DNA of 64,000 nt. Origin: Palsa-504 sp963822765 (GTDB taxonomy: Bacteria; Actinomycetota; Actinomycetes; Streptosporangiales; Streptosporangiaceae). The notes under the pieces are model-generated. The model searched no databases and had not been told where the DNA came from. It was given only the letters and a program-made list of their open reading frames with translations. The stretch spans positions 124,001-188,000 of the forward strand of contig CAWGJL010000024.1 in NCBI GenBank assembly GCA_963822765.1, read 5' to 3'. Both the position numbers and the translations under genes were made by a program. This document shows, piece after piece, positions 16,824 through 25,738 of this stretch (position 1 is its first letter; the number at the start of each line of letters is the position of its first letter).

Positions 16824-18389
16824 CTAGCGAAGCAGCAGGACCAGGACGCTGCCGATGAGAGCGGCCATCACGATGACCACCAGCAGCCGCACCGGGTAGA
16901 AGCGGTCCGCGCGCGGTGCGCTCGGCGGGACAACCGGCCCGGGCGGCACCCCGTGCTGGGCTATCGTGAGCCCCTCGGCCTGCGGCAGATCAGCCCGGCG
17001 GACCTCAGCCGCTGAGGACGACCCCGATGCCGACCCCGTAGCCGTTACCGGCCCCGCAGCCGATGCCACCGCCGGCCCCGCAGCCGTTACCGGCCCCGCA
17101 GCCGATGCCACCGCCGGCGCCGATCCCGGAGCCGTCGCCGATGTCACCGCCGGCGTTGATCCCGGAGCCGCCGACGACTGCGCCGCCGCCGCCGACTGCG
17201 CCGCGGTCGAAGGCGTCCAGAACCCGGTCACCAGTGTTTCGGACTCCGCTAGCGATGCCCCGTCGTGCTCCGCCGGCATCAGCTCGTCCCCGGCCTGCTC
17301 GCGCGGAGTGAACCAGGTGTCGGCGACGGCGGCCGACGGCTGGGTGTCCGCTGAGGCCCAGGCCTGCTCCGGGTCGGTCGTCTCGCGCGGGGCGAACCAG
17401 TCGTCCGGCACAGGCTCGGCGCCGGCCTGGTCCTGCCATCCGGGCTCGAGGTCGGGCGGCGACGTCAGCTCGCTGTCCTGCAACCAGGCGGTGGAGAACG
17501 GATCGCGCCGGATGGCCTCGGCCCGGGCCTCGTCCGGCGTCTCGATGACCGCGGTCTCGGACGGCCCGTCGGCGGCCTCGCTCACGTGATGGTTCCCGTT
17601 GGCCGGAGCACCGCCCAGGTCAGCCCCGGTGCTACCCCAGCCCGAGCTCGCGGCCGGTACATCGGCCGCGGCGCCATCCCAGTTCGGGCTCGGGTCCGGC
17701 TGGAATCCGGGCCAGCTCGTACCCCCGCCTGCATCCCGCTGGAACCCGGCGTCTGTGCCCCAGCCCGCCACGGCATCCGCGCTGGTGTCCGTATCCCAGC
17801 CAGTGCCCGCCGAGGCCGTGCCCGCCGAGGCCGCGCCCCCAGAAGCCGCGCCCGCAGAAGCCGCGCCCCCAGAAGCCGTGCCCGCGGTTGTCTGCCTCGC
17901 AGTGCCGCGCGCACCCCGGTCCGAACTCCCGTGGGCACCCCGCAGCACCGCCCTGATCCGCTCCGCGTCGTAGGACTCGGGCGGGGCCACGCCTACCCCC
18001 GCACGGGCCCCGGCCACCGCGGCCGGGCTGGTCCCGGCGGCCCTGACCGGCAGGCCCGGATCGGCGTCGGCCTCGAAACCGAGGCGCCGCCACCGTTCCT
18101 CCCACTCGGGTACGTCTGCGTCGCAGGCCCGGACGTAAGCGGCCAGGATCGGCAGGGTGGGCAGGGAGGGACCGCTCTCGGCTTCCTTCAGGACGTTGCT
18201 GGGGTAGTGGGCCCGGGCCGCCAGTTCGTCGAATTCCAGCGCAGCCTTGTCGCGCAGCGCGCGCAGGTCGGCAAGGAATCGTCGGTTATCGTCGCCGTTA
18301 CCGGCCGACCACATTCCCTGCGCTTGCAACTGAACACCTTCCCGCTGGACACGCACGCGCTCAGGCACCGTTCCGCGCCCGTATCTCAC
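16824..18389 (-). CDS. HTH protein with low-complexity linker and C-terminal membrane anchor
   Basis: The N-terminal domain (about residues 30-105) is HTH-like: FLADLRALRDKAALEFDELA, then SLPTLPILAAYVRACDADV and EWEERWRRLG. A long Ala/Ser/Gly/Thr-rich, acidic linker follows, with AASGGAASAG-type repeats and twice a WF-PRE motif (DDWFAPRE, DTWFTPRE). The last 25 residues (FYPVRLLVVIVMAALIG...) are one membrane helix, so the DNA-binding-like domain would face the cytoplasm on a tether. Starts at 18389 (GTG), a TTG with GAAGG upstream, or ATG about 18314 are possible. Its domain is paralogous to that of the collagen-like gene across NfeD-SPFH. Confidence 0.75.
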   Translation of the reverse strand: MRYGRGTVPERVRVQREGVQLQAQGMWSAGNGDDNRRFLADLRALRDKAALEFDELAARAHYPSNVLKEAESGPSLPTLPILAAYVRACDADVPEWEERWRRLGFEADADPGLPVRAAGTSPAAVAGARAGVGVAPPESYDAERIRAVLRGAHGSSDRGARGTARQTTAGTASGGAASAGAASGGAASAGTASAGTGWDTDTSADAVAGWGTDAGFQRDAGGGTSWPGFQPDPSPNWDGAAADVPAASSGWGSTGADLGGAPANGNHHVSEAADGPSETAVIETPDEARAEAIRRDPFSTAWLQDSELTSPPDLEPGWQDQAGAEPVPDDWFAPRETTDPEQAWASADTQPSAAVADTWFTPREQAGDELMPAEHDGASLAESETLVTGFWTPSTAAQSAAAAQSSAAPGSTPAVTSATAPGSAPAVASAAGPVTAAGPAVASAAGPVTATGSASGSSSAAEVRRADLPQAEGLTIAQHGVPPGPVVPPSAPRADRFYPVRLLVVIVMAALIGSVLVLLLR

Positions 18390-18586
18390 AACCTGGGATT
18401 ACGGGGAGGGTACAACGCCAACCGGCCCGATGTCGCTGATACCGTCCATTTTGCCTCAAGTCTCTCTCGTCGGGCCCTGGACCACGCCCGGAATCTCCGA
18501 TCTGGCCCGCTCCCAGCAGCCACCCGCGGCCACCCCGCAGTCACCACCAGCAGCCGCCACCAGCAGCAGCAGCCACCCGCAGGGCC

Positions 18587-19423
18587 TCACACGGTCCGGT
18601 TGAGCGGCGTGCCCTGGGCCGCGCCGGCCTCCTGGGCCCGGGCGGGCCCGCGCAGCACCTGCGCGACCCCGACCGCGATGATCGCGCCGGCCACCGGCCC
18701 GATCAGGTACACCCACCAGGTGGACAGCTGACCCAGGGCCAGGTCGGGCCCGAAGCTGCGGGCCGGGTTCATCGAGGCGCCCTCGAACGGCCCGCCCATG
18801 GTGCCCCAGGCCATGATGTACGCGCCCACGGCCAGCGGGATGAACGGCCCGTTGAGCTTGGGCCCGTTGGCCAGGTTCAAGACCATCAGCACCAGGCCGA
18901 AGGTGATGATGACCTCGAACCCGGCCGCCTGCCAGGACTGGCCGGGCTTGGGCATGGTGGCGGCCAGGTGCCCGGCCGGGCCGAAGAACCCGCGGGCCAG
19001 CAGCGACCCGCACGCCGCGGCCGCGAACTGGACGAGCCAGTAGGCGCCCGCCATGATCCAGCCCATGTCGCGGCGCAGCGCGAAGGCCAGGGTCGTGGCC
19101 GGGTTGAAGTGGGCGGAGATGTCGCCCAGGAAGTAAACCGCCACCACCAGCCACAGCGCCGAGACCACCGACAGGACCAGCACCGTCTGCCAGGGCTGCA
19201 GCGCGTGGCCGCCGTACCGGGCCAGGATCGCCGCGCCGCCGGACAGGATGAAGGTGAGCCCGGCCATGCCGATGAACTCGGCCAGCAGCCGCCGCAGCCG
19301 GTGGTCCGGATTGGTCCAGTCGGCGTAGCCCCGGGTCCCGCCCACCGAGGCGATGAAGGCCGCCTTGCCGACCGGCTCCATGACGTGCGCCTGCTGCGCC
19401 GCCGACATGTCCGGAGCGCTCAT
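18587..19423 (-). CDS. MIP-family aquaporin/glycerol channel
   Basis: The 278-residue, six-helix channel has both NPA boxes, FNPATTLAFAL near residue 105 and MNPARSFGPDL near 218, including the Arg of the selectivity filter. The N-terminus is extended by about 45 soluble residues. Whether it conducts water or small neutral solutes cannot be told; the sequence looks closer to bacterial water channels. It starts one base after the fumC stop codon, so the two are cotranscribed. Confidence 0.92.
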   Translation of the reverse strand: MSAPDMSAAQQAHVMEPVGKAAFIASVGGTRGYADWTNPDHRLRRLLAEFIGMAGLTFILSGGAAILARYGGHALQPWQTVLVLSVVSALWLVVAVYFLGDISAHFNPATTLAFALRRDMGWIMAGAYWLVQFAAAACGSLLARGFFGPAGHLAATMPKPGQSWQAAGFEVIITFGLVLMVLNLANGPKLNGPFIPLAVGAYIMAWGTMGGPFEGASMNPARSFGPDLALGQLSTWWVYLIGPVAGAIIAVGVAQVLRGPARAQEAGAAQGTPLNRTV

Positions 19424-19424
19424 G

Positions 19425-20900
19425 TCACGACTTCGAAGGGCCCGGGACGTCGGCCGAGCCGCCGCGGGTCAGGGCCAGGGGATCGACGACCCGGTCGTAC
19501 AGGTCTTCGCTGACCCCCTTGGCCAGCGCCGCCTCCTTCAGCGTCAGGTCGTGGTCGATGGCGTAGTAGGAGATCTCGGCGGCCTTGTCGTACCCGATGA
19601 CCGGCGACAGCGCGGTGACCATCATCACCGACCGGTCGATGTTGTCCTTCAGCTTGGCCTGGTTCAGCTTCGTCCCTTCGACCATGAACTCGCGGAAGTG
19701 GTCGCACATGTCGGCCATGATCAGCGCCGAGTGCAGGTAGTTGCTGATCAGCACCGGCCGGAACGCGTTGAGCTCGAAGTTCCCCTCCGCGCCGCCCATC
19801 GAGACCGCCACGTCGGAGGCGATGACCTCGATCGCCACCATCAGCATCGCCTCGGCCTGCGTCGGGTTCACCTTCCCCGGCATGATCGAGGATCCCGGCT
19901 CGTTCTCCGGGAACAGCAGCTCGCCGAGACCGGTCCGCGGCCCGGACCCCAGCCAGCGCAGGTCGTTGGCGATCTTGAACAGCGTGACCGCCGCCGCCTT
20001 CAGCCCGCCGTGCGCGCGGACCATCCGGTCCAGCGTGCCCTGCGCGGTGAACTTGTTCTGCGCCGTGACAAACGGGAAACCGGTCATCGACGCGATCTGC
20101 GCCGCCACCTGCTCCCCGAACCCGGCCGGCGCGTTCAGCCCGGTACCCACCGCGGTACCGCCCATCGCCACCTCCAGCAGCCCCTCGGTCACCCGGACCA
20201 CCTCGGCGATCGCGTCGTCCAGCGCGCCGACGTAGCCGGACCATTCCTGGCCGACGGTCAGCGGCACGGCGTCCTCCAGGTGCGTCCGGCCGATCTTGAC
20301 CACCTCCGCCCACTGCCGCGAGTGCCGCTCGCATACGTCCCTGAGCCGGCGCAGCGCCGGGATCGTCCGGCGCGTGGCCATCGTGTACGCGGCGATGTGC
20401 ATCGCGGTGGGGAACGTGTCGTTGGAGGACTGGCCCATGTTCACGTGGTCGTTCGGGTGTACCGGCTGCTGCGACCCCAACGTGCCGCCCACCAGCTGGA
20501 TGCACCGGTTGGAGATGACCTCGTTCACGTTCATGTTCGACTGGGTCCCGGACCCGGTCTGGAACACGTACAGCGGGAACTCGCTGTCCAGCGCCCCGGA
20601 GATCACCTCGTCGCACGCCCGCGAGATGAGGCTGGCCTTCCAGGCCGGCAGCCGCCCGGCCTGGCCGTTCACGATCGCCGCGGCCTTCTTCAGGTACCCG
20701 TAGGCGTGGTACACCTCCTTGGGCATCCGGTCGTGGCCGATGTTGAAGTGCTCCAGGCTGCGCTGGGTCTGGGCCCCCCAGTACCGGTCGGCCGGCACCT
20801 CCACGTCGCCCAGGCTGTCGAACTCCTTGCGCATCCCGGACGCATCCAGCCCGATCGGCAAGTCCAGGATCTTCGGCGCTTCGTTATCCGCGGTGGTCAT
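19425..20900 (-). CDS. fumC: Class II fumarate hydratase
   Basis: FumC interconverts fumarate and malate in the TCA cycle without an iron-sulfur cluster. The 491-residue protein carries the superfamily signature GSSIMPGKVNPTQAE (near residue 345) and GSGTQSNMNVNEVISNR (near 117), which separates fumarase from aspartase. Length is somewhat above the usual 460-470 because of N- and C-terminal extensions. It is followed at once by the aquaporin gene, an unusual pairing. Confidence 0.95.
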   Translation of the reverse strand: MTTADNEAPKILDLPIGLDASGMRKEFDSLGDVEVPADRYWGAQTQRSLEHFNIGHDRMPKEVYHAYGYLKKAAAIVNGQAGRLPAWKASLISRACDEVISGALDSEFPLYVFQTGSGTQSNMNVNEVISNRCIQLVGGTLGSQQPVHPNDHVNMGQSSNDTFPTAMHIAAYTMATRRTIPALRRLRDVCERHSRQWAEVVKIGRTHLEDAVPLTVGQEWSGYVGALDDAIAEVVRVTEGLLEVAMGGTAVGTGLNAPAGFGEQVAAQIASMTGFPFVTAQNKFTAQGTLDRMVRAHGGLKAAAVTLFKIANDLRWLGSGPRTGLGELLFPENEPGSSIMPGKVNPTQAEAMLMVAIEVIASDVAVSMGGAEGNFELNAFRPVLISNYLHSALIMADMCDHFREFMVEGTKLNQAKLKDNIDRSVMMVTALSPVIGYDKAAEISYYAIDHDLTLKEAALAKGVSEDLYDRVVDPLALTRGGSADVPGPSKS

Positions 20901-21043
20901 GCTGAATCAGCCCTCCGGAGTCGGGGCGGTGCACAACGACGGTGCACAAGGGCGGTATGCAAAACAAGCCTAACGGCCGCCCTCCGGCGACCGAGGCTCA
21001 CCAGGGACTCACCCAGGGCTCAACCCGGGACTCACCCAGGGGC

Positions 21044-21916
21044 TCAGCCGTGGATGGCCAGGCCGACCGCGAACACGACGCCGAACGCCATCTGCAGCCG
21101 TCCGGTCTGCCCCAGCGTCTTGATCAGCGCCGGGCCCGTCGCGCCCGCCCGCACGGCCCGCACCGGGACCAGCGCCAGCGGCACGACCAGCAGGACCAGC
21201 AGCGTGAACGGCCGGTAGATGCCGATCAGCGCGGCGCAGCAGAACGGCAGTACCACGGCCAGCAGGTACGCGGTCCGGCTGCGCGCGTCCCCGAGCCGGA
21301 CCGCGAGGGTCCGCTTGCCCGCCAGCGTGTCGCCGTTGATGTCCCGCAGGTTGTTGACGATCAGCAGGGCGCAGGCCAGCAGCCCGGCCGGCACCGAGGC
21401 GGCCAGGCCGAGCCAGCTGAACCGGTCCATCTGCACGTACGCCGTGCCCGCCACCGCGACCACGCCGAAGAACGCGAACACGAAGACCTCGCCGAGCCCG
21501 TGGTACCCGTACGGCCGCGGGCCGCCGGTGTAGAACCAGGCCGCCGCCACGCACGCAAACCCCACCGCCACCAGCCACCAGGCAGTCACCGCAGCCAAAA
21601 AAAGCCCGGCCGCGCCCGCCACGAAAAAGCACGAAAAGGCCGCGAAAAGCACATGCCGCGGCGCGGCCAGCCCCGCGGCGACCAGCCGGACCGGGCCCAC
21701 CCGCTTGGCGTCAGAACCGCGCACGCCGTCGCTGTAGTCGTTGGCGAAGTTGACCCCGACCTGGAGCGCGAGGGCCACCGCGAGCGCCAGCAGCGCCCGC
21801 CACCAGGAAAACCGGCTGTACCCGAGGGCCACGCCCGAGCCGATCAGCACCGGGACGACGGCCGCCGGCAGGGTCCTGGGCCGCGTTCCCGCCAGCCATT
21901 GCCGCGCATCAGCCAC
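21044..21916 (-). CDS. menA: 1,4-dihydroxy-2-naphthoate polyprenyltransferase
   Basis: MenA attaches the polyprenyl chain to DHNA in the membrane, a late step of menaquinone synthesis. The 290-residue multi-pass protein has the first Asp-rich prenyl-diphosphate motif NFANDYSDGVRGSD (about residue 55) and the second, NNLRDINGDTLAGK, near 188. No other men genes lie in the window. It shares a theme with the UbiB/YceI genes at 40-42 kb, which handle quinones or prenyl lipids. Confidence 0.95.
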   Translation of the reverse strand: MADARQWLAGTRPRTLPAAVVPVLIGSGVALGYSRFSWWRALLALAVALALQVGVNFANDYSDGVRGSDAKRVGPVRLVAAGLAAPRHVLFAAFSCFFVAGAAGLFLAAVTAWWLVAVGFACVAAAWFYTGGPRPYGYHGLGEVFVFAFFGVVAVAGTAYVQMDRFSWLGLAASVPAGLLACALLIVNNLRDINGDTLAGKRTLAVRLGDARSRTAYLLAVVLPFCCAALIGIYRPFTLLVLLVVPLALVPVRAVRAGATGPALIKTLGQTGRLQMAFGVVFAVGLAIHG

Positions 21917-21939
21917 GCACAGATCCTAGGCGAACGCGA

Positions 21940-22506
21940 TCACTCACTGATCGCCGTGTGCAGCCGCACCACGGGCACGCTGACTCCCACGTCCAGCTCG
22001 CCGCGGGCCCCATCCAAAGCCCAGCCCGCCGATTCGAGGAACCCCCGCAACAAAGCGTCCGCCTCGAGCACCCAGATGGACACGGTGCGAAACCCGTCAG
22101 AAACCAGCGTTTCCGCCGCCGCGTGCATCAGCCGGCCGCCGTGTCCCTGCCCGGTCCGGTCCGGTGCCACCCGGAACTCGTAGATCTCCGCGTCGGTCGC
22201 GGGCCAGCGGTCGGCATCGGTCGCGGGCCCGCCCGAGACGAACCCGGCCACCTCGCGAGGCACGCCATCGGTAACCGCCGTCAGCACCCGGTGCCTGCTG
22301 GTCGGCGGGTTGCCGATCGCCTCCCGCCACCGGTCCCGCCACACGGCCGCGGCCTCGAGGCTGGTCAGCTCGCCCAGCAACTCGGGCGGCACGATCCCGG
22401 CAAAAGCCGAACGCCACGAGGCGACCTGCACCCGCGCCAGGTCATCGGCGTCCCCCGCCCGGGCCGGCCGGACGAACCCCGCGGTAGCAGAAGAGGAAGA
22501 GCTCAC
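21940..22506 (-). CDS. GNAT-family N-acetyltransferase
   Basis: The 188-residue protein has the acetyl-CoA loop VAPDRTGQGHGGRLM near residue 113 and the final beta-strand segment LRGFLESAGW. The GTG start overlaps the ilvD stop (GTGA), so it is translationally coupled to ilvD. The acceptor substrate is unknown. Confidence 0.88.
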   Translation of the reverse strand: MSSSSSATAGFVRPARAGDADDLARVQVASWRSAFAGIVPPELLGELTSLEAAAVWRDRWREAIGNPPTSRHRVLTAVTDGVPREVAGFVSGGPATDADRWPATDAEIYEFRVAPDRTGQGHGGRLMHAAAETLVSDGFRTVSIWVLEADALLRGFLESAGWALDGARGELDVGVSVPVVRLHTAISE

Positions 22507-24386
22507 TTGTCCGGGTGGGCGATGAGCGTGATGTCGCGGGCCGCGCCGGTCGCCGCCGAGGTGGCCATCGCCGCGTAGACCTGCAGCGCCACGCTGACCG
22601 GCCGCTGCCGGTCCGCGGGCCGGTAGGACCCCAGCGAGGCGAGCACACGTTCCCGCCGGGCCGCCAGCTCAACGGAAGGCACGTCCAGCCGCAGTTCGCG
22701 CCGCGGGATGTCGATCACCACCGTGTCGCCGTTCTCGACGACCGCGATGAGACCGCCGCCCGCCGCCTCCGGCGCCACGTGGCAGATCGACAGCCCCGAC
22801 GTCCCGCCGGAGAACCGCCCGTCGGTGATCAGCGCGCACTCCCGGCCGAGCCCCTTGCCCTTCAGGAAGCTGGTCGGGTACAGCATCTCCTGCATCCCCG
22901 GTCCGCCGCGCGGGCCCTCGTACCGGATCACGACGACATCCCCGGAAGAAACCGAGCCGTCCAGGATGCCCGCCACCGCGTCCTCCTGGCTCTCGAACAC
23001 CACGGCCGGGCCGGAGAAGGTCCACAGCTCCTCCGGGACGCCCGCGGTCTTGACGATCGCGCCGTCCGCCGCCAGGTTCCCGTGCAGCACGGCCAGCCCG
23101 CCGTCCGCCGTGTACGCGTGCGCCGCGGACCGGATGCACCCAGAAACCCGGTCCGTATCCAAACTGGACCAGCGAGCGGACTGCGAGTACGGCCGGATGG
23201 TCCGCACCCCGCCGGGCGCCGCGTGCCACAGCTCCACGGCCGGGTCAGACACCGAAGGGGACCCCAGGTCCCACTCGTCAAGGAACTCCCGCAGCGACGC
23301 GCTGTGCACGGTGCGCACCCCGCGGTTGAGCAGCCCGGCGCGGTCGAGCTCGCCCAGGATCGACGGGATCCCGCCCGCCCGGTGCACGTCCTCCAGGTGA
23401 TACGCCGAACTCGGCGCGACCTTGCACAGGCACGGGACCCGGCGGGACAGCTCGTCGATCTCCTTCAGCCCGAAGTCGACTCCGGCCTCGTGCGCCGCGG
23501 CCAGCAGGTGCAAGATCGTGTTCGTCGACCCGCCCATGGCCACGTCCAGCGCCATCGCGTTCTCGAACGCGTCCCGGCTGGCGATCGAGCGCGGCAGCAC
23601 CGAGGCGTCGCCGTCAAGGTAATACTGCCGCGTAATCGCGGCGATCAAGGCGCCTGCCCGCTCGAACAGCCCGCGCCGCGCCTCGTGCGTGGCCAGCGTG
23701 CTGCCGTTGCCCGGCAGCGCCAGGCCGATCGCCTCGGTCAGGCAGTTCATCGAGTTGGCCGTGAACATGCCCGAGCACGAACCGCACGTCGGGCAGGCCG
23801 ACTCCTCCATGGCCAGCAGCTGCTCGTCGGACACCGAAGGATCAGCCGAGGCCACCATCGGGTCGATCAGATCCAGCTTGCGCCCGGAAGAACCGGAAGC
23901 ACCGGAAGAACCAGCGGCAAGCCCCGCGGGCGCCCCGGCCTCCATCGGCCCGCCGGACACGAACACGGTCGGGATGTTCAGCCGCATGGTCGCGATCAGC
24001 ATGCCCGGGGTGATCTTGTCGCAGTTCGAGATGCAGATCATCGCGTCCGCGCAGTGCGCGTTCACCATGTACTCGACCGAGTCGGCGATCAGTTCCCGGC
24101 TCGGCAGCGAGTACAGCATCCCGCCGTGCCCCATGGCGATGCCGTCATCCACCGCGATCGTGTTGAACTCCCGCGGGATCGCCCCGGCCTCCCGGATCGC
24201 AGAAGCCACCACCTGGCCCACCTCGCGCAGGTGCACGTGCCCGGGGACGAACTCGGTGAAGCTGTTCGCGACGGCGATGATCGGCTTGCCGATGTCTTCC
24301 CGCGCCACGCCGGTGGCGCGCAGCAGGGCGCGGGCGCCCGCCATGTTCCTGCCGTGCGTGACCGTACGAGAGCGGAGCGGAGGCAT
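22503..24386 (-). CDS. ilvD: Dihydroxy-acid dehydratase
   Basis: IlvD dehydrates dihydroxy-isovalerate and -methylvalerate in branched-chain amino acid synthesis, using a [2Fe-2S] or [4Fe-4S] cluster. ATG at 24386 is preferred because GAGGAG lies seven bases upstream, giving MPPLRSRTVTHGRNMAG. Cluster cysteines are in CISNCDKITPGM and CPTCGSCSGMFTANSMNC. The C-terminal part has YTADGGLAVLHGNLA and LITDGRFSGGTSG. A short Ser/Gly/Ala insert (SSGASGSSG) near residue 170 comes from a DNA repeat. It is 627 residues, slightly longer than usual for that reason. Confidence 0.95.
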   Translation of the reverse strand: MPPLRSRTVTHGRNMAGARALLRATGVAREDIGKPIIAVANSFTEFVPGHVHLREVGQVVASAIREAGAIPREFNTIAVDDGIAMGHGGMLYSLPSRELIADSVEYMVNAHCADAMICISNCDKITPGMLIATMRLNIPTVFVSGGPMEAGAPAGLAAGSSGASGSSGRKLDLIDPMVASADPSVSDEQLLAMEESACPTCGSCSGMFTANSMNCLTEAIGLALPGNGSTLATHEARRGLFERAGALIAAITRQYYLDGDASVLPRSIASRDAFENAMALDVAMGGSTNTILHLLAAAHEAGVDFGLKEIDELSRRVPCLCKVAPSSAYHLEDVHRAGGIPSILGELDRAGLLNRGVRTVHSASLREFLDEWDLGSPSVSDPAVELWHAAPGGVRTIRPYSQSARWSSLDTDRVSGCIRSAAHAYTADGGLAVLHGNLAADGAIVKTAGVPEELWTFSGPAVVFESQEDAVAGILDGSVSSGDVVVIRYEGPRGGPGMQEMLYPTSFLKGKGLGRECALITDGRFSGGTSGLSICHVAPEAAGGGLIAVVENGDTVVIDIPRRELRLDVPSVELAARRERVLASLGSYRPADRQRPVSVALQVYAAMATSAATGAARDITLIAHPDK

Positions 24387-24441
24387 AGGTGAACTCCTCG
24401 AGGGAACCAAGACGAGATCAACAGCCTACCGGCATGCCAGG

Positions 24442-25480
24442 TCAGGCCGTCTGGTCTCGCCGGAACGCCGCGTGCGCGGCCTTGTCGACGCTCTCGATCT
24501 CGCTCGCGTTGAGCGGGTGGTTGTCGCGCCGCCGGGCCCGGCGGCGCAGGTAGCTGCGCAGCCGCTCGCCGCTGAACACGTCGACGTCCCTGATCTCGGC
24601 CACGTCCCAGGGGATCTTCGGCCCGTACACGGCCATCGCCGCGCGCACCGTGACCGGGCTGCCCATCTCCGCGGACAGCAACGCGGCGGCCTGGCCGGCC
24701 TCCCAGTGCGCGTGCTCGAGCCGGTCCTTCATGCTGCGCGGCCCGTGCCACAGCTGCCGGTGGTTGCTGGTCCGCACCGGCATCCGCTTGTCCCAGTCCT
24801 CGGAGTCGATGGCGAACACGCCCGCCGGGCCGATCACCAGGTGGTCGATCTGCTCCTCGCTGTCCGGGATGGGCAGGATGTGCATGGCCCGGTAGCCCTT
24901 ACGGTGCAGGCTGGACAGCTGGCGCGCGGTGTGCTTCTGGGCCTTGGTCAGCCGGACCCCCGCCGGGCCCTTGAACACCGTCCGCGACCGGATGATGGTG
25001 TCGGCGATCGCGGCCAGCACGGCGAAGGTCAGCCCCAGGCGCCAGTCGTGCAAGCAGGAAGCCGGCCACCAGCCCGACGACGGCCGCCACGATGACCCGC
25101 CACTGCCAGGCCCGCCGCCGCGGGTTCGCCGACAGGTGCGCCACGCTGCCCAGGTGCTGGCCGATGCCCTCGGCCTTCGGCTGCTCGCGGGTGACACCCG
25201 CGGTGGTGACCACGGAGTCCCAGGATCGCCGGGGCCGCGGGTCGACGTCGGTGACCGCGTCGTCCGCGGGCCCGTCCTCACCGAAGCCGTCGTCAGGCTC
25301 GTCGAGGTCGGCCCGCCCCCAGCTCTCCCAGAACGGCCGGTCGCCCGGGTCGGTCTCCGGGTCTTCCGAGGCTTCCTCGGCGTCTCGGCTGCGTTTCCGC
25401 GGGGACCGGCGCGACCGTGGCGTGCGCGCTTGGCCAGCGCTCGACGGACGGCCACGACGGCCGGCCTGCCGCCTCCGGTG
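24442..25480 (-). pseudogene. NERD-domain membrane-associated protein (frameshifted)
   Basis: The C-terminal half is a nuclease-related (NERD) domain: IPDSEEQIDHLVIGPAGVFAID is its hallmark, followed by WDKRMPVR. It is preceded by a helix pair (WRVIVAAVVGLVAGFLL and LGLTFAVLAAIADTIIRS). These two helices lie in different frames. Deleting one base near 25050-25056 fuses them. Upstream, an acidic segment (DLDEPDDGFGEDGPADD) is open to 25480 but lacks a start codon until GTG 25213, so the true N-terminus is unresolved. NERD proteins are suspected to act on DNA; function here is unknown. It lies 55 bp upstream of ilvD on the same strand. Confidence 0.7.
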
Positions 25481-25738
25481 TCACGGCATGCGGCCGTGCC
25501 CCCTCTGGTGTCCCCCCGTTGCCATTGCCGGACGTCTCCACTGGTACTGGTGACCTGCGGTTTCTCGGCTTCGGCCACGCCATCTGCTCTCACCTACTAC
25601 CTGAGCGTAACTGCGTTGGGACTCAGCGCACAGCACCGTACTACCACGATTGTGCCCGCTCCGGCCCGTTTAAAGCAGGCCATTCGTCCCGATAACACGC
25701 CGAACGTCCCGGCGCTTGAGTGGTCTAGCATCTGCACC

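Noticed and set aside
18450..18586. CAGCAG-rich stretch as coding sequence
   Set aside because: It is a simple Gln/Pro-like repeat in the gap after aquaporin, with no start, ribosome site or family match.
22515..24392. Plus-strand open frame opposite ilvD
   Set aside because: Antisense shadow of ilvD with no family features.
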